64,000 bases of DNA from Brachypodius melanocephalos. Its lineage: Eukaryota; Chordata; Aves; Passeriformes; Pycnonotidae. Every line of letters begins with the position of its first letter. Position 1 is the stretch's first letter. The stretch spans positions 5,721,392-5,785,391 of the forward strand of contig VZSR01003803.1 in assembly GCA_013398615.1 (NCBI GenBank), in the 5' to 3' direction. Positions 46,501-56,732 of this stretch are shown in pieces. The position numbers and the translations under genes were made by a program. The notes beneath the pieces were generated by a model. It had not been told where the DNA came from. It did not search any database and saw only the letters and a program-made list of their open reading frames with translations.

Positions 46501-49500
46501 AGCTTTGGTGAGAAAAGCATTACCAAACCCATGGAGAACCATCAGAGGAGAAAATTGTCTTTTTACCTATTAATCTGGAACTAACGTACTTGAGCTCCAG
46601 CTCAGCCTTCAGGGATGTCCATCACATGGGAAGGTGAGCTCAGTAATCACCACACATCCTGGTGTGCCTGAAGACTCCCTACAAGTTGCATCTTTCCAGA
46701 ATCTTCCCAGGAGACTCTCAGAGATGTCCACATATAACAAGGAGTGGTTTTGACTGCTCTGGTGCAATGCATATCCCGAAAATATGTTTATGAGGGTTTT
46801 GACTGCTTGACCACAGTGACAGGGTTGTGGTGGTGGGATGTGCCAACACACTTCATGTTCTCTTGAGCTGGCTTGCAAAAGGTGCTTCGAAAAGTTTCTG
46901 CTAAAATAGAACTGGAGAAGGAGTAAAGGATGAAGCTTTCAGTGAGCGGGAGACAGAAATCCTAGGCGTTTGCTATCTCTTGCCAGATTTATCCATCTCT
47001 TTTCCCACATCTCTTTTCCCACATTCTCTCTCCATTTCTAAGGAACGATGCTTAGCAGTTACTTTCTGTCTTCGAAGGTAATAGATGTGAGCATCTGTGG
47101 TGTGGCAGTTTTTTATTCGAACTGTTATTAGCATGTGTTGGAGATATATATTCAAGCAAAGTGACACTTAAAATATATTCCAAGTTGTATGCCAATATCC
47201 TATAGAAAGGCCTGATGTATCAGTAACCAAAATTAGCAATGGAGCCATACTATCATATAATCTTCTCAGTGAAATCACAGACCTCTACATAGCAATTTTC
47301 TTAGGTACTTGTAATGCTCTTAATGCATACTTATTTTCCCTTCCCACTATCCCACGTAGTTGCTTCTTCAGTAGACTTTGGCTGGTATGTCCTAACCATC
47401 ACTGCAGGCTCGTTTGGCTCTGTTAAGACACAAGTCTCTCTCTGCTTTTGAGCCAGCTCTGTCCCTAAGCTGCCAAGCCCTAGCAGTGGGGGAAGATTTT
47501 CTTGCTGCAGAGAAGGAACCAAAGCATGGTAACTCAGTCTGAATTGGGAGAAGCAATTGGAGGTGTTGTATAGAAAAACTGCTTGAGAAGAGCTCTGTCT
47601 TGTGTTCATTCTCAGTGTGAGCGGGATCAGGGATAGGGATGAGACATACATCATGGAACCCTAAGCACCTGGTAGAATTGACTGCATCAAGCTGGCAGCA
47701 GCATCAGCCCAGGCTGACTCAGTGGGGCAGGCAGATGCCCCAGGAACTGTATTGCACTACCTGGAGCTGCCTTAGGACCAACCAAGCACTTACAGTGGAA
47801 TAGCATGAATTTCTTCCAATGTTATTTTTAATTTTATTTTTATTTCAGTTCATTCTAGAAAGAGCTCCTTCCTCCCCAGTAAATTACAGATCTTTCTAAT
47901 GCTACAGTCAGAAGCAGGAAAAATGTCCCGGCTGCTTTAACCAAGCTTGCCTGAGTGGTTGTGTCTGCCATGAAGCCACGGTAACAGATGCTTCATCATG
48001 GTATGGTCAGTGGTCAGAGCCTCCTGGACTCTGATTAGATTTATATGGTCTGTGCTGATACTTGTAGCTTCACTGTTGTGAACAGCAATGCTATTCAGTC
48101 TTGTTTAAGATTAGGTTAGGTTTACTCTTCTGTGCTGCAGTCAGATTTGGGTGTCCTTTACCACCCTACTCATACAGAGCAAGAACATCTCTGGTGGGAA
48201 TGGTAAGAAATAACTATTGTTTTCTAAGTTTGTATTTTGTCATATTTTGTAGGACCTTTCTCAGGAGGATGTGTTTTGCAGACCCACTATTCAAATAAGG
48301 ACTTTAAAAATGTGAAAATTAGAACCAGTCAAGATTGTTTCATCACTTGAAATAAAGTGCCATTAGAGAGTTTGTTAAGCATCATGAGGATGTAAAGAAG
48401 ACTTCCCAATTTCCAGAGTTCACCAAAGCATGATTGATTTGGCACAAAGTACAGTGAGCCCCTCATGCCTAGCTGGGAGGTATGAACACCTTTTGAAGAG
48501 CTGGGGCATGGAAGGGATGCAGTGGGCTCTGCAGCTCCATTTGGGACTGCTGGACCTCCGTGGTGGATGCTGTTGGGGAGGTAATCACCCAGCCCCACAG
48601 ACTGGCAGCTGCACATTACTGAAACCCAATTTTCAAATGGGAAATTGGCCTTTTATCTTTGGTACTTGCTACATAATGGTGTGGAGCATTAGGCAGCTGA
48701 ACCTCACCATGGTTTACTGCCTGGTTGTAAATTGTAATTGGCTGACTAACCTTCTCTGATGTTAAGTGCCTTAAAAGGTTGCTTTTCCTTTATTTTAGTT
48801 TAGGTTTAGTTTCTGGCTTTGTGTGTTCTCTCTGTTTATTCTGATACTAAGATGTAATTAGAAATTAAAAAGAACAAAGCAAACCTCCAACCCTACTGAT
48901 GTGCATTAACATGAATCATCATCTCTTGAAAGTGTGTTTAATCCAGAGCTCTGCAACCTGATATACATCCCCTTCATTTGGTAAATATTTAAAATATCTG
49001 CAGACATTTTTTCACATTCTTGAGCAAGGACCACATCATCATGTGTTCAGCCTTGCTTCTGTTTTGAGTACTGATGTTATGAACCTGAGGTGTGTTAAAT
49101 GTTTTCTCTTCTTTTGTAATTTCTAGTATCTATTGTACTATTATGAAAATAGATACAAAGAGGGAAAAGCCTACCAATTTATTTCTCCTTTAATAATCAA
49201 AATGAGTATATTAGAAAGAAAATGTAAGCAACTTTAAATAGTGCCAAAGGCTGTAGTCTTTGAGAAGAGTTGATTTGGGTGGTTTATATAATGAACAGAG
49301 TTGATGATGCCTGTAATAAAGTGGATTAGCTGTTAGAAATTGTTACACCATTTATCTTTACTTAGCTAATCTTCCATGTTTGCAGTTTCATTCATATATG
49401 CTTGGGGGTACCCAGATAGATTGTGGTTGTCCAAAAAGAGGGCACATTTTGGTTGTCCAAAATGCTGGCACTTCCCAGTGTGGTTTCTAAAGGAGACAAG

Positions 49501-51590
49501 AGAAAAAATTTTCATCGCTTTTCTTCTGGGTCACATAGTATTGCCCCCTTAGCAGTCATTAGTTCCTGCCCTCAGGTGGTAATGCTGACTTCTTTCTCTT
49601 TTGGTAGGAACTCTTTCTCTTCAATACATCTTTCCATCTTGGACTTCTGCTAAGTATTCCTTACCGCTTACATGGAGCTGCCTTTCATGTGAATAAAGCA
49701 AACTCTGAACACAGTGCTGCTTCTTCCAAATCGTTTTAGGCTAAGTGTGTCCTGTTCTGTGGATTCTGTTTGTGTGATGATCAGGGCCCCGTGTCTGATG
49801 GTGGCAGCAGTGGCGTGTTGGGTGATGCTGATCTGCCAGGACTGTTCCTGTCAGGTGCAGTGTGCAGCGGCTGTCTGGGGAGAACGAGGGCTGCAGGCAG
49901 CACGAGCAACTCACCTGGGTGTCTGTGCATGGCAGACCCTTTTTAGAAGCCTCTTGACCAAGTCACAACCACAGCACATGCCTCTTTCCCTGCTGCCACC
50001 AACACAAGGGCTTGTTTTGTTGGCATCCAGGGACTGGGACCTTCAATATGGCATTCAACATTTTTTACTTTAGGGGGACATTGACCAATGACTTTCCTGA
50101 TTGTGGCACACTGGCTTATTTTGAGAGATGTTCTCCATCCCTTTGTCTTCACATGTATGAGGCATCTGTTCACTGAATTCCCCACTTGCTTGAAATGTCC
50201 TACCAAACAGGGACTGTAATTCTAATTGTCAAATGATCTTTAAATTATTTTCTAGTGAAATAGTGTGGATTTTTTTAATTTGGAATAAAAACTTGAGAGT
50301 GAATACATGTGTAGAATTTTTAAGGAGCACAGGTGTTCCTCTAATACCATGAATTGTGCTTAGGTTTAAACTTGAGTAGTCTAGAATGGTGTTGATACTT
50401 TTTTAAGGAACAAAGCTTTACTTTAAAAATATGTCAAATTCAGTTGTGTTTGAAAGAAGAAGAGTCTTTGCAAGTGAGGGACTTGAAAAGCCTGGAATCA
50501 GTTGCCTGCTATTCTCCAACATATTTTGTATCTCCTTGGGGAGGCAATTTAGTCTTTCAGTCTTCAAATCATCATCTCCAAAATGGAGATAATAAAGACA
50601 TTCTTAGTGCCTGGGAGTGTTGAGATGGCAGACCAACTGATGGATCATTTATGGGTTCCAAGTGCCCTTATGTGCCCCTATGTGGCTGTAAATCTCAACC
50701 TTTCCCAAAATGCAGCTACCCACTGGGCCTCCATAGCCAGTGTGAATTCAGTGCATGATATCCTTGCTAAAATGTTATTTTTTGTGTAAGCAATTTGATT
50801 GTCAGAGTGAGTTGAGTATGTTCATTCACTCTGATATTGTCTCACAGCAACTGCGAAATGATTTGATCCCCTTGCTGAGGGAAGTGTTGTGTACAAGGTT
50901 TAGGCCACTTTCAGGGACACTTTAGCCAGTTAGCATTGCCCCTAATTCAGGGTAGGGGGCTGAAAAAGAAATGTCATTTTGGTGACTCTGACTATCAGGT
51001 TGGTATTGGCAGTGATCTCTGTATCTCATTTCAAATCCAGTCTGCCATGCTGTGGTGCTGGATCACTAACAACTGGGAAGCATGATGATCTACCTGAATT
51101 CCTGTGATTTCCAGTGAAGGTGTTTTATTTTTCTCTCTTTCAAATTGTCAGCTAGTGTTGTTCTGCTTAGTGCTGTGTTAATCAGGGGTACTTCTTCCCT
51201 AACCCTTTTTGCTCAAAAAACCCCCATGTCAGCTAAAAGATACTTATGAAGTGCAGCAGCTTCACCACAAACACAGGTGCAAATACATGAGCCTGGAATT
51301 ACCATAGCTCAAGAAACATGCCTTCATGTCTGTAAGCAGTATAGCTGCACTCTTTTGGATCTTTCCTGTGTAAATAGACCTTTGATTTGTGATACCTCTT
51401 GGGATAGTTGACCACTTCTTTGGATTTCTGCATGCACATTGATCTATGAAGGGTGTTACTTGGCACCATAAAGAATTTGTGACAAATGGTGTGATATTTG
51501 GATCTACTGCTGGTAGTCAGTAACAGAAATTTGTCCTGCTGCTGGGTTTTTTTCCCTCTGTTAGCTAGAGGGAGAATCATAACCTTAACA
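46501..51590. other. Gene-free stretch
   Basis: No gene is supported. The segment 46994-47021 is a tandem duplication. A T/A-rich pyrimidine tract lies at about 47821-47848 and ends in TTTCAG, which is acceptor-like but has no exon support. Frames of 107-119 residues at 47331-47654 (-), 48430-48759 (+) and 49714-50073 (+) lack recognisable domains. Confidence 0.5.
46994..47021 (+). repeat. 14-bp perfect tandem duplication
   Basis: CATCTCTTTTCCCA occurs twice head to tail at 46994-47007 and 47008-47021. It is a small recent duplication with no implied function. Confidence 0.85.
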
Positions 51591-52260
51591 TTATTTAATT
51601 GGAGGCCTTTTGAGTTAATTAATTTAACTCTTCACTGCCTTTGATCGCATGGTTTTGTGAGTATTTTTAATTGATCTGATTTGTATGGAAATGTAATCTA
51701 ACATTAATTTAACAAGATGGATTCAAATCAGTGGTCAACCCAGCTGTTCAGTCAAGGATACTGCTCAGTGCTATTTATTGGATTTAATTTGAAAATCATA
51801 GCCACCCCAGAAACAAAAAAGGAAAAGCACCTACTGGTGCTGAAATCCTGTAATTGTAAGAAGTTCCAGTCTTAGCTTGGAATTGTACTGGCCACAGCAA
51901 ATAAATATGGCTTTCTTTCATTTCCACTGAGTTTTACAAATGCTAGTTGAAATACGGAAAGGCAAAGGGGAGCACTTAACCTGTGAATTTCAGTCCAGTT
52001 GGATTTAAGCAAACCACCCGTTTATTCTTAGATTAATGGCTTGCAGGCAGACTGTATCAGTTGTGGACTGTATTGTATTAATTTGCAACTGCAAGAGTTA
52101 ATGCTAGTAATTGCTTTTCCTCTATAGAGAGAGCCTGTAGTAGATTGCTTTTACATGGCAATCTGTGATTGATAGATCAGGGAAAACAGGACCAAAGAAG
52201 GTTACTGCCTCCCAACAACTTCCCTCTTCAAATTAAAATAATTTGCAATTTGTAGGATGC
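51590..52260. promoter_or_regulatory. Candidate conserved upstream regulatory stretch
   Basis: This AT-rich but non-repetitive stretch lies 0.6-1.3 kb before the candidate first exon. It carries many homeodomain-type cores (TTAATTAATTTAA, ACATTAATTTAAC, GTATTAATTTGC, GTTAATGCTAGTAATTGC) and a 19-bp inverted repeat at 51612-51630 with GAGTTAA arms. The density of such words suggests an enhancer or distal promoter, but chance in AT-rich DNA is possible. Confidence 0.22.
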
Positions 52261-52627
52261 CTTGTCACACGTGCTTCAGGAATGAAGCAGTAAACACACT
52301 AGGCTGCATTCCCTTAAAGCAGTGAACCTCTTACTGCCTTTCTTTCACCAAACCAAACAAGTCGTGTTGTTGGGAGTCCATTGAAAACAAGTGTGCTGGT
52401 GAAACAGTCCCCAGACCCCTTCAGCAAACTTCCTGTACGGTCAGGCAGCGGACCTGATGAAAGAGCCTGTTTGTGAACCTTTGGATTCCTTCCATTGATT
52501 TGTAAATCCACTTTATTAAAGTACTGCCGAAGCTAGTGAAATGAGCAGCCGGGGGCTCCCATCAAGTTCCTAACAAATATCTGATGCAGCTTGGATCACT
52601 GGTACTGGCACATGCTTTTGAAATTGG

Positions 52628-52651
52628 TTTTTTTTTTTTTTTTTTTTTTTT
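52628..52651 (+). repeat. Poly-T tract
   Basis: A pure run of about 24 T. It may be the complement of an old poly-A tail. Confidence 0.95.
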
Positions 52652-52854
52652 CTGCTGTGTTGGATCGTTTCGAGACTGGGGGAGTAGAGACGTAGGAGGA
52701 AAAACGCAGTCTCCATCAGCCACACATTACATGGCTGCTTTATTTTTCAATGCTGCTAAAACTCCTCTTATTTAATATCGATCATACCAAGAAGCCAGCA
52801 AAGTACAGTGTTAATTGGGTCCACTGGAATTCTCGTCCCCTGGGAGAGAGAGCT

Positions 52855-52930
52855 TCCTAGGCAGGGAGGGCGGAGGGAAGGAGGGAGGGAGGGAGAGAAG
52901 GAGGGAGGCAGGCAGGGAGGAGGGGACCCA
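52855..52930 (+). repeat. GGGA/GGCA purine-rich simple repeat
   Basis: Imperfect GGGA, GGAA and GGCA units run for about 70 bp immediately before the candidate transcription start. Such GA-rich repeats are frequent in vertebrate core-promoter flanks and can bind GAGA-type or MAZ/Sp-type factors. Here it is also a likely length-variable microsatellite. Confidence 0.9.
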
Positions 52931-53566
52931 CTGTGCGCAGCATAAAATGTAAGTGCACTAGACATCAAGGCTTCTGCTTGCATCGCTGGGAAGCAGTCGC
53001 GGCGGTTCCCACCCGCCCCCCTTTCAGAAATTAGCCAACTATTTTTTTTCCTTTTTTTTTTTTTTTTGGTCTGGTAGTTGTTCTTGAATTAACAGCTCGT
53101 TTCTTTTATTTTTCTTTGCTTTTTATTTTTCCCTCCCTCGATTTGCGGAGGGCTTTTTTAAAAATTTGAATTGTTTTCCTCTCCTTTCTGCAAAGCTGCA
53201 AAAGCTCTGCTTTGAAAACTGCTGCCCCAGAGTGCAGTTGCTTAGCTGTCCTGTCAGCATTGTTCTAATGCTCATTCCATATGTATGTCACATAGGAGCA
53301 GTACCCTCCTCCTCTCCCTTCCCCCCATCCATGCATTTGATTTTTTTCCCCTAAAGACCGATTTTTTTTTTTTTTAATTTTTCCAAAGGAGCTTGCAAAC
53401 AGGGAAATTCAAACTGAATGTTTCTCTGCTGTAGTTACTTGTATAGCCAAGACCACATTTCTCTTAGAAAAAGTGTTTGCTCTGTTCCTTCTTTTCCCTA
53501 CTCCCTCTTTTTCTTCCCTATAAGCACAAAGGCTTTAAAAACTAAGATCTATAGTTCCTTTTGCGG

Positions 53567-53612
53567 TTTTTTTTTTTTTTTTTTTTTTTTGGTTTTTTTT
53601 GTTTTTTTTTTC
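53567..53612 (+). repeat. Long interrupted poly-T tract
   Basis: About 46 bases of T are broken only by GG and G. The tract lies inside the candidate first exon, where it would be a U-rich leader segment. It is an obvious place for sequencing and length error. Confidence 0.95.
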
Positions 53613-53654
53613 CTCTGCATTACCGTGACAGCATGTATCTCTGTTGCTGAAGAA

Positions 53655-53762
53655 TGAAGCAGGCAGGCTGGAGGTTTTTTATGTTCAGTGCTTTTGGGAC
53701 CACTAAAAAGAAGTCTGCAGAGAAATACGTACAGCAGCTGTGCCAACTGAGTTTCTCATGAC
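53655..53762 (+). other. Short upstream-type ORF near the end of the candidate first exon
   Basis: The ATG at 53655 opens a frame of 35 codons that ends in TGA about 35 bp before the putative splice donor. The translation contains a short basic stretch (TTKKKSAEKYVQQL). The length and position fit a regulatory upstream ORF in a 5' leader. No similarity to a known peptide is recognised. Confidence 0.25.
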
Positions 53763-53791
53763 TGTTATCTGTCACTTATTCTGACTAAAAG

Positions 53792-55859
53792 GTAAGGGGT
53801 TCTTTAGTATTTTTGTTGAAGTCTTTGTGCATTGTTTGTGTGGTGTCATTTGACATGTGCAACTCCGTGGCTCGGGAGGGAGGTGGGTTGTGAAGATTTT
53901 TGTGTTAAGGTATTATAGGTCACCCAAGCAAAGCTCTTTGCATCCAGAGGAGGGGGAAAAAAAAGAGATCTTGTTACTTGGAATTGTTTCCCTTTTCATT
54001 TCAAATGGTTCCCCCAGCTTAGCTGGCTACTGATTGAGACATAAAGCTGGGACATTATCGCTGCTGCTTATCTTTCCCGATGCTTTCCCTACCTAGAGAG
54101 CACACGCACCCGGCTGGTGTGTGCGTGCGCAGATGTGGGGTAAGGCACAGCCCCGGTGCATGGCAAGTACTTGGCAACATGCACATTCTCCTCTCTTACT
54201 GTAACTAAATGTCTTCAAGCACCCTTCGCAAGGTAAGAATGCCTTAGTTCAGCACGCGGCAGCTTATGCCTGTTTAAAATTATTACTTGGATTACAGTGC
54301 ATACTGTGGAAAGTTATTAGTTTCCACAGAGACCAGTGTAATTGGGGGGTATGTGTACAGCGGTTCCGTTTTGTGCTTTCCATACACTGCTTGTGGGGGA
54401 GTATGAAATGTTGTTTTCTTCTTAATTCTTGAGAAGGGTGAAGTTTACACTGTCTGTTAGGCACAGCAAATGAAGTTATAGCTGAAATCGATTAAAGCTG
54501 TGGAGAAGCATAGCCTTACAAGGCTCTTCAACTTAGCCTGAGAGTCAGAAGATACTTTATTAAAATATTTTTTGCTCTGCATTGAAATATGCAGAATTGT
54601 AAGCAGGAAGGCATCTTCACCAAGCAGAATTAGCAGTGAATGATGCCTGGACTGGATCATTATGTCACTTATGTGTTAGAAACCTGTTTAATCCACAGCG
54701 TTGGTGCGCACTGCTTTTTTTTGTGTGTGTGTGTGTGTGCTGGATACATCTTTCAACAGCCTCTTAGTTCAAGAGAGCATTGTTGTATAAAACGTGTTAA
54801 TGTGTTTCTGCTTTGCGGGCAGGCAGAAGTGCTCTCTCTCCCCTTAGCTGTGACACAGCCCGCTTGGCATTTTGGAAAGGGCTGATTTTAGGGCTTGCCT
54901 TGCTTTCTTTCACAGTTATTTGTGTTCTTACTTCTTAGCCGTTAGTTCTCTGCATGGAAAATGCATCTTAAGGGTGCTCATTTGTCATGCTTTGCAATCA
55001 TAAAGTGGCTCAGACAGTTGAGCAACCTGATTTAGTGGTGTCGCTTTACCAGGAATGTTGCATTGCTTATTTGAATAACCAGGAATGCCACCAAATATGT
55101 AATTACTTCCAAACCAGTCTAAAAATACAAAGTGTGAAGGAAGAGAGAAAAGCCCTGTCTGCAGGCATTCATTTCTTTCTGTACTCTGGCTGTTTATAAT
55201 GTTATTTCAAAAGCAGGTATTTCCTAACACATGCTTTGTGACTCTTATTTTCCCATTATTGTTGCTTTATATCAGCACTGAGAAAACAGTCATTTAGACA
55301 ACAGATTTTCATTGATATCCTTTTTATAATATAGAAAGCAGTATAAGAAGCAGTAATAAGTTAAATTGGCATCTGCTAATTATGCTGAATACAGATTGTG
55401 AGCTCTTCAAGTCGTCCCTTGCCTTAATGCTGTTAGCATATTTTAGCACTGGCAACCAAATGAAAGAAACTGGAATGTTCCTGCTCGGTTTTTTTTTTAG
55501 AAAAAAATGAAATTATGACTTGTGAAGAAGTGTGAAGTTTTGGGGGTTTTTAATGTTTCTGTGCTGGTTGTGAACAGAACATCATACACAGTTTGGTAGC
55601 TCTTGTGGCAGAATTGTGATCTCTGAGAAACTGACCTGCTTGGTGATCACCAGAATTAAATTTGACCCTTGGAGACAAAACCATTGTTGTCTGATACAAA
55701 ACTTAGTCTTAGGGTTGGAGAAGTTTAAGAGTTTTGTTGTCACCAAATACGTGATTCTTACGGATCTCTAAGAGAGACGGTTAAAAAACCAACTCTTCCG
55801 AACTTAGTTGTGGTTCTTCCCACTGTATGGCAATTTTGCTCACCTCATCTCAAAGCTGG
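53792..55859. other. Gene-free stretch, putative intron
   Basis: If the donor at 53791/53792 is used, this is the start of the following intron. A (TG)n microsatellite lies at 54722-54739. The AT-rich stretch at about 55240-55470 is non-repetitive, with words such as GCTAATTATGC, and could be an intronic regulatory element. No exon is seen. Confidence 0.45.
54722..54739 (+). repeat. (TG)n microsatellite
   Basis: Nine perfect TG units, preceded by a T run. Confidence 0.95.
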
Positions 55860-55860
55860 A

Positions 55861-56311
55861 AGTCGTGGGCGTCCGTGGAAGCAGCAGGGCTGTGCTTCTG
55901 CCCAGATGTGCTGAGCCGAGCTCTGTGCGGTCTCGCCGTGGGCAGTGCTGCTGTCCGGCCGTGGCAGGAGCGCAGGTGGCGGGGCTGTGCCAGGACCCGG
56001 CTCCGTGCCTGGTGCCGCGGGCAGCGGCGGCGGGTCAGCCGCTAGAGGGGAGGCGAGAGCCGCTTATCCCTGTGCCTGGCACCGCCGGGGAGCACCGGGA
56101 ACCGCCTGTCTACCCACCGGGGAGTGCACCGGCCGTGGGCACAGCCGGCAGCCCCTGGTGCCGCCAACATCCGGGGTGCTCGCTGGGGTGCAGTGAGCGC
56201 TGATGCAGGCGCTCCTCTCAAGGAGCGTCCCGCTGCTGTGGTGGGTGGTGGCCTGAGACAGCTCTAGACGGAGCAGGACCGTGCCCGCGCTTCGTCTGCG
56301 CTGGGCTTTCT
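55861..56311. promoter_or_regulatory. CpG island
   Basis: I count about 40 CpG dinucleotides in roughly 450 bp by eye, against about one or two per 100 bp in most of the window. G+C is also far higher than in the surroundings. Open frames on both strands are a by-product of the lack of AT-rich stop codons. The density implies an unmethylated island, which in vertebrates usually marks a promoter. It lies about 2 kb after the candidate first exon, so an alternative promoter of the same gene or a divergent transcript is possible. It could also be a GC-rich repeat, since a CR1 tail follows immediately. Confidence 0.6.
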
Positions 56312-56364
56312 GCCTGTGGAGCTGCCCCTGCCTCTGTGCACGGCCTGCCTCGCACCTGGCTCCA

Positions 56365-56732
56365 GCCTGCAGAAGAGGAGACTGAGCGGAGATCTCATTG
56401 TGGCCTTCAGCATCCTCATGAGAGGAAGCAGAGGGGCAGACACTGATCGCTCCTGTGATCAGGGACAGGAAATGAGGGAATGGCATGAAGCTGTGTTGGG
56501 CAGAGTTTAGGTTGGATATCAGGAAAATTGTCTTCACCCAGAGGGTGTTTGGGCACTGAAACAGGCTCCCCAGGGAAATGGTCACAGCATCAGCCTGACA
56601 GAGTTCAAGGAGCATTTGGACAGCACTCTCAGGCATGTGGTCATATTGGGGGACTGTCCTGTGCAGAGCCAGGAGCTGGACTTCAGTGATCCCTCTGGGT
56701 CCCTTCCAGCTCAGGATATCCTATGATTTTTA
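56365..56732 (+). mobile_element. CR1 LINE 3'-end fragment
   Basis: The stretch reads 'cctgcagaagaggagactga', then 'gcggagatctcattgtggcc', 'ggcatgaagctgtgttgggc', 'gtttaggttggatatcagga', 'ttcacccagagggtgtttgg', 'ggctccccagggaaatgg', 'gacagagttcaaggagcatt' and 'gggtcccttccagctcagga', ending in TATCCTATGATTTT. This is the last ~370 bp of a CR1 element in plus orientation, with a slightly decayed terminal octamer. It is well preserved relative to the other copies, so probably among the younger ones here. The long minus-strand frame across it is an antisense artefact. Confidence 0.95.

Larger units (their letters stand above)
52930..53791 (+). promoter_or_regulatory. Candidate promoter and mostly untranslated first exon; gene not recognised
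   Basis: A TATA-like CATAAAA lies at about 52941-52947. About 70 bp on come CpG-containing sequence (TCGCGGCGG, 52998-53006) and the GC-box-like run CCCGCCCCCC. A long T-rich leader follows, with T runs at 53042-53068, 53362-53375 and 53567-53612, ending in AAAAG|GTAAGG with the cut at 53791/53792, a near-perfect donor. A short frame starting at ATG 53655 encodes about 35 residues (MKQAGWRFFMFSAFG...) and closes before the donor; another begins at 53418. Both look like upstream ORFs in a leader. The arrangement resembles the long T-rich 5' leaders of vertebrate regulatory or neuronal genes, but I cannot assign one. The exon's 5' limit is unknown. It could also be unrelated GC/T-rich sequence with a chance donor. 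Confidence 0.4.

Noticed and set aside
53418..53657. 79-residue frame with a long phenylalanine run as a possible membrane protein
   Set aside because: The phenylalanine run is a poly-T tract. The frame is at most an upstream ORF in a leader.
56064..56636. Longest open frame in the window (190 residues, minus strand)
   Set aside because: It runs antisense through a CR1 3' end and into the CpG island, where stop codons are rare. It has no recognisable domain.
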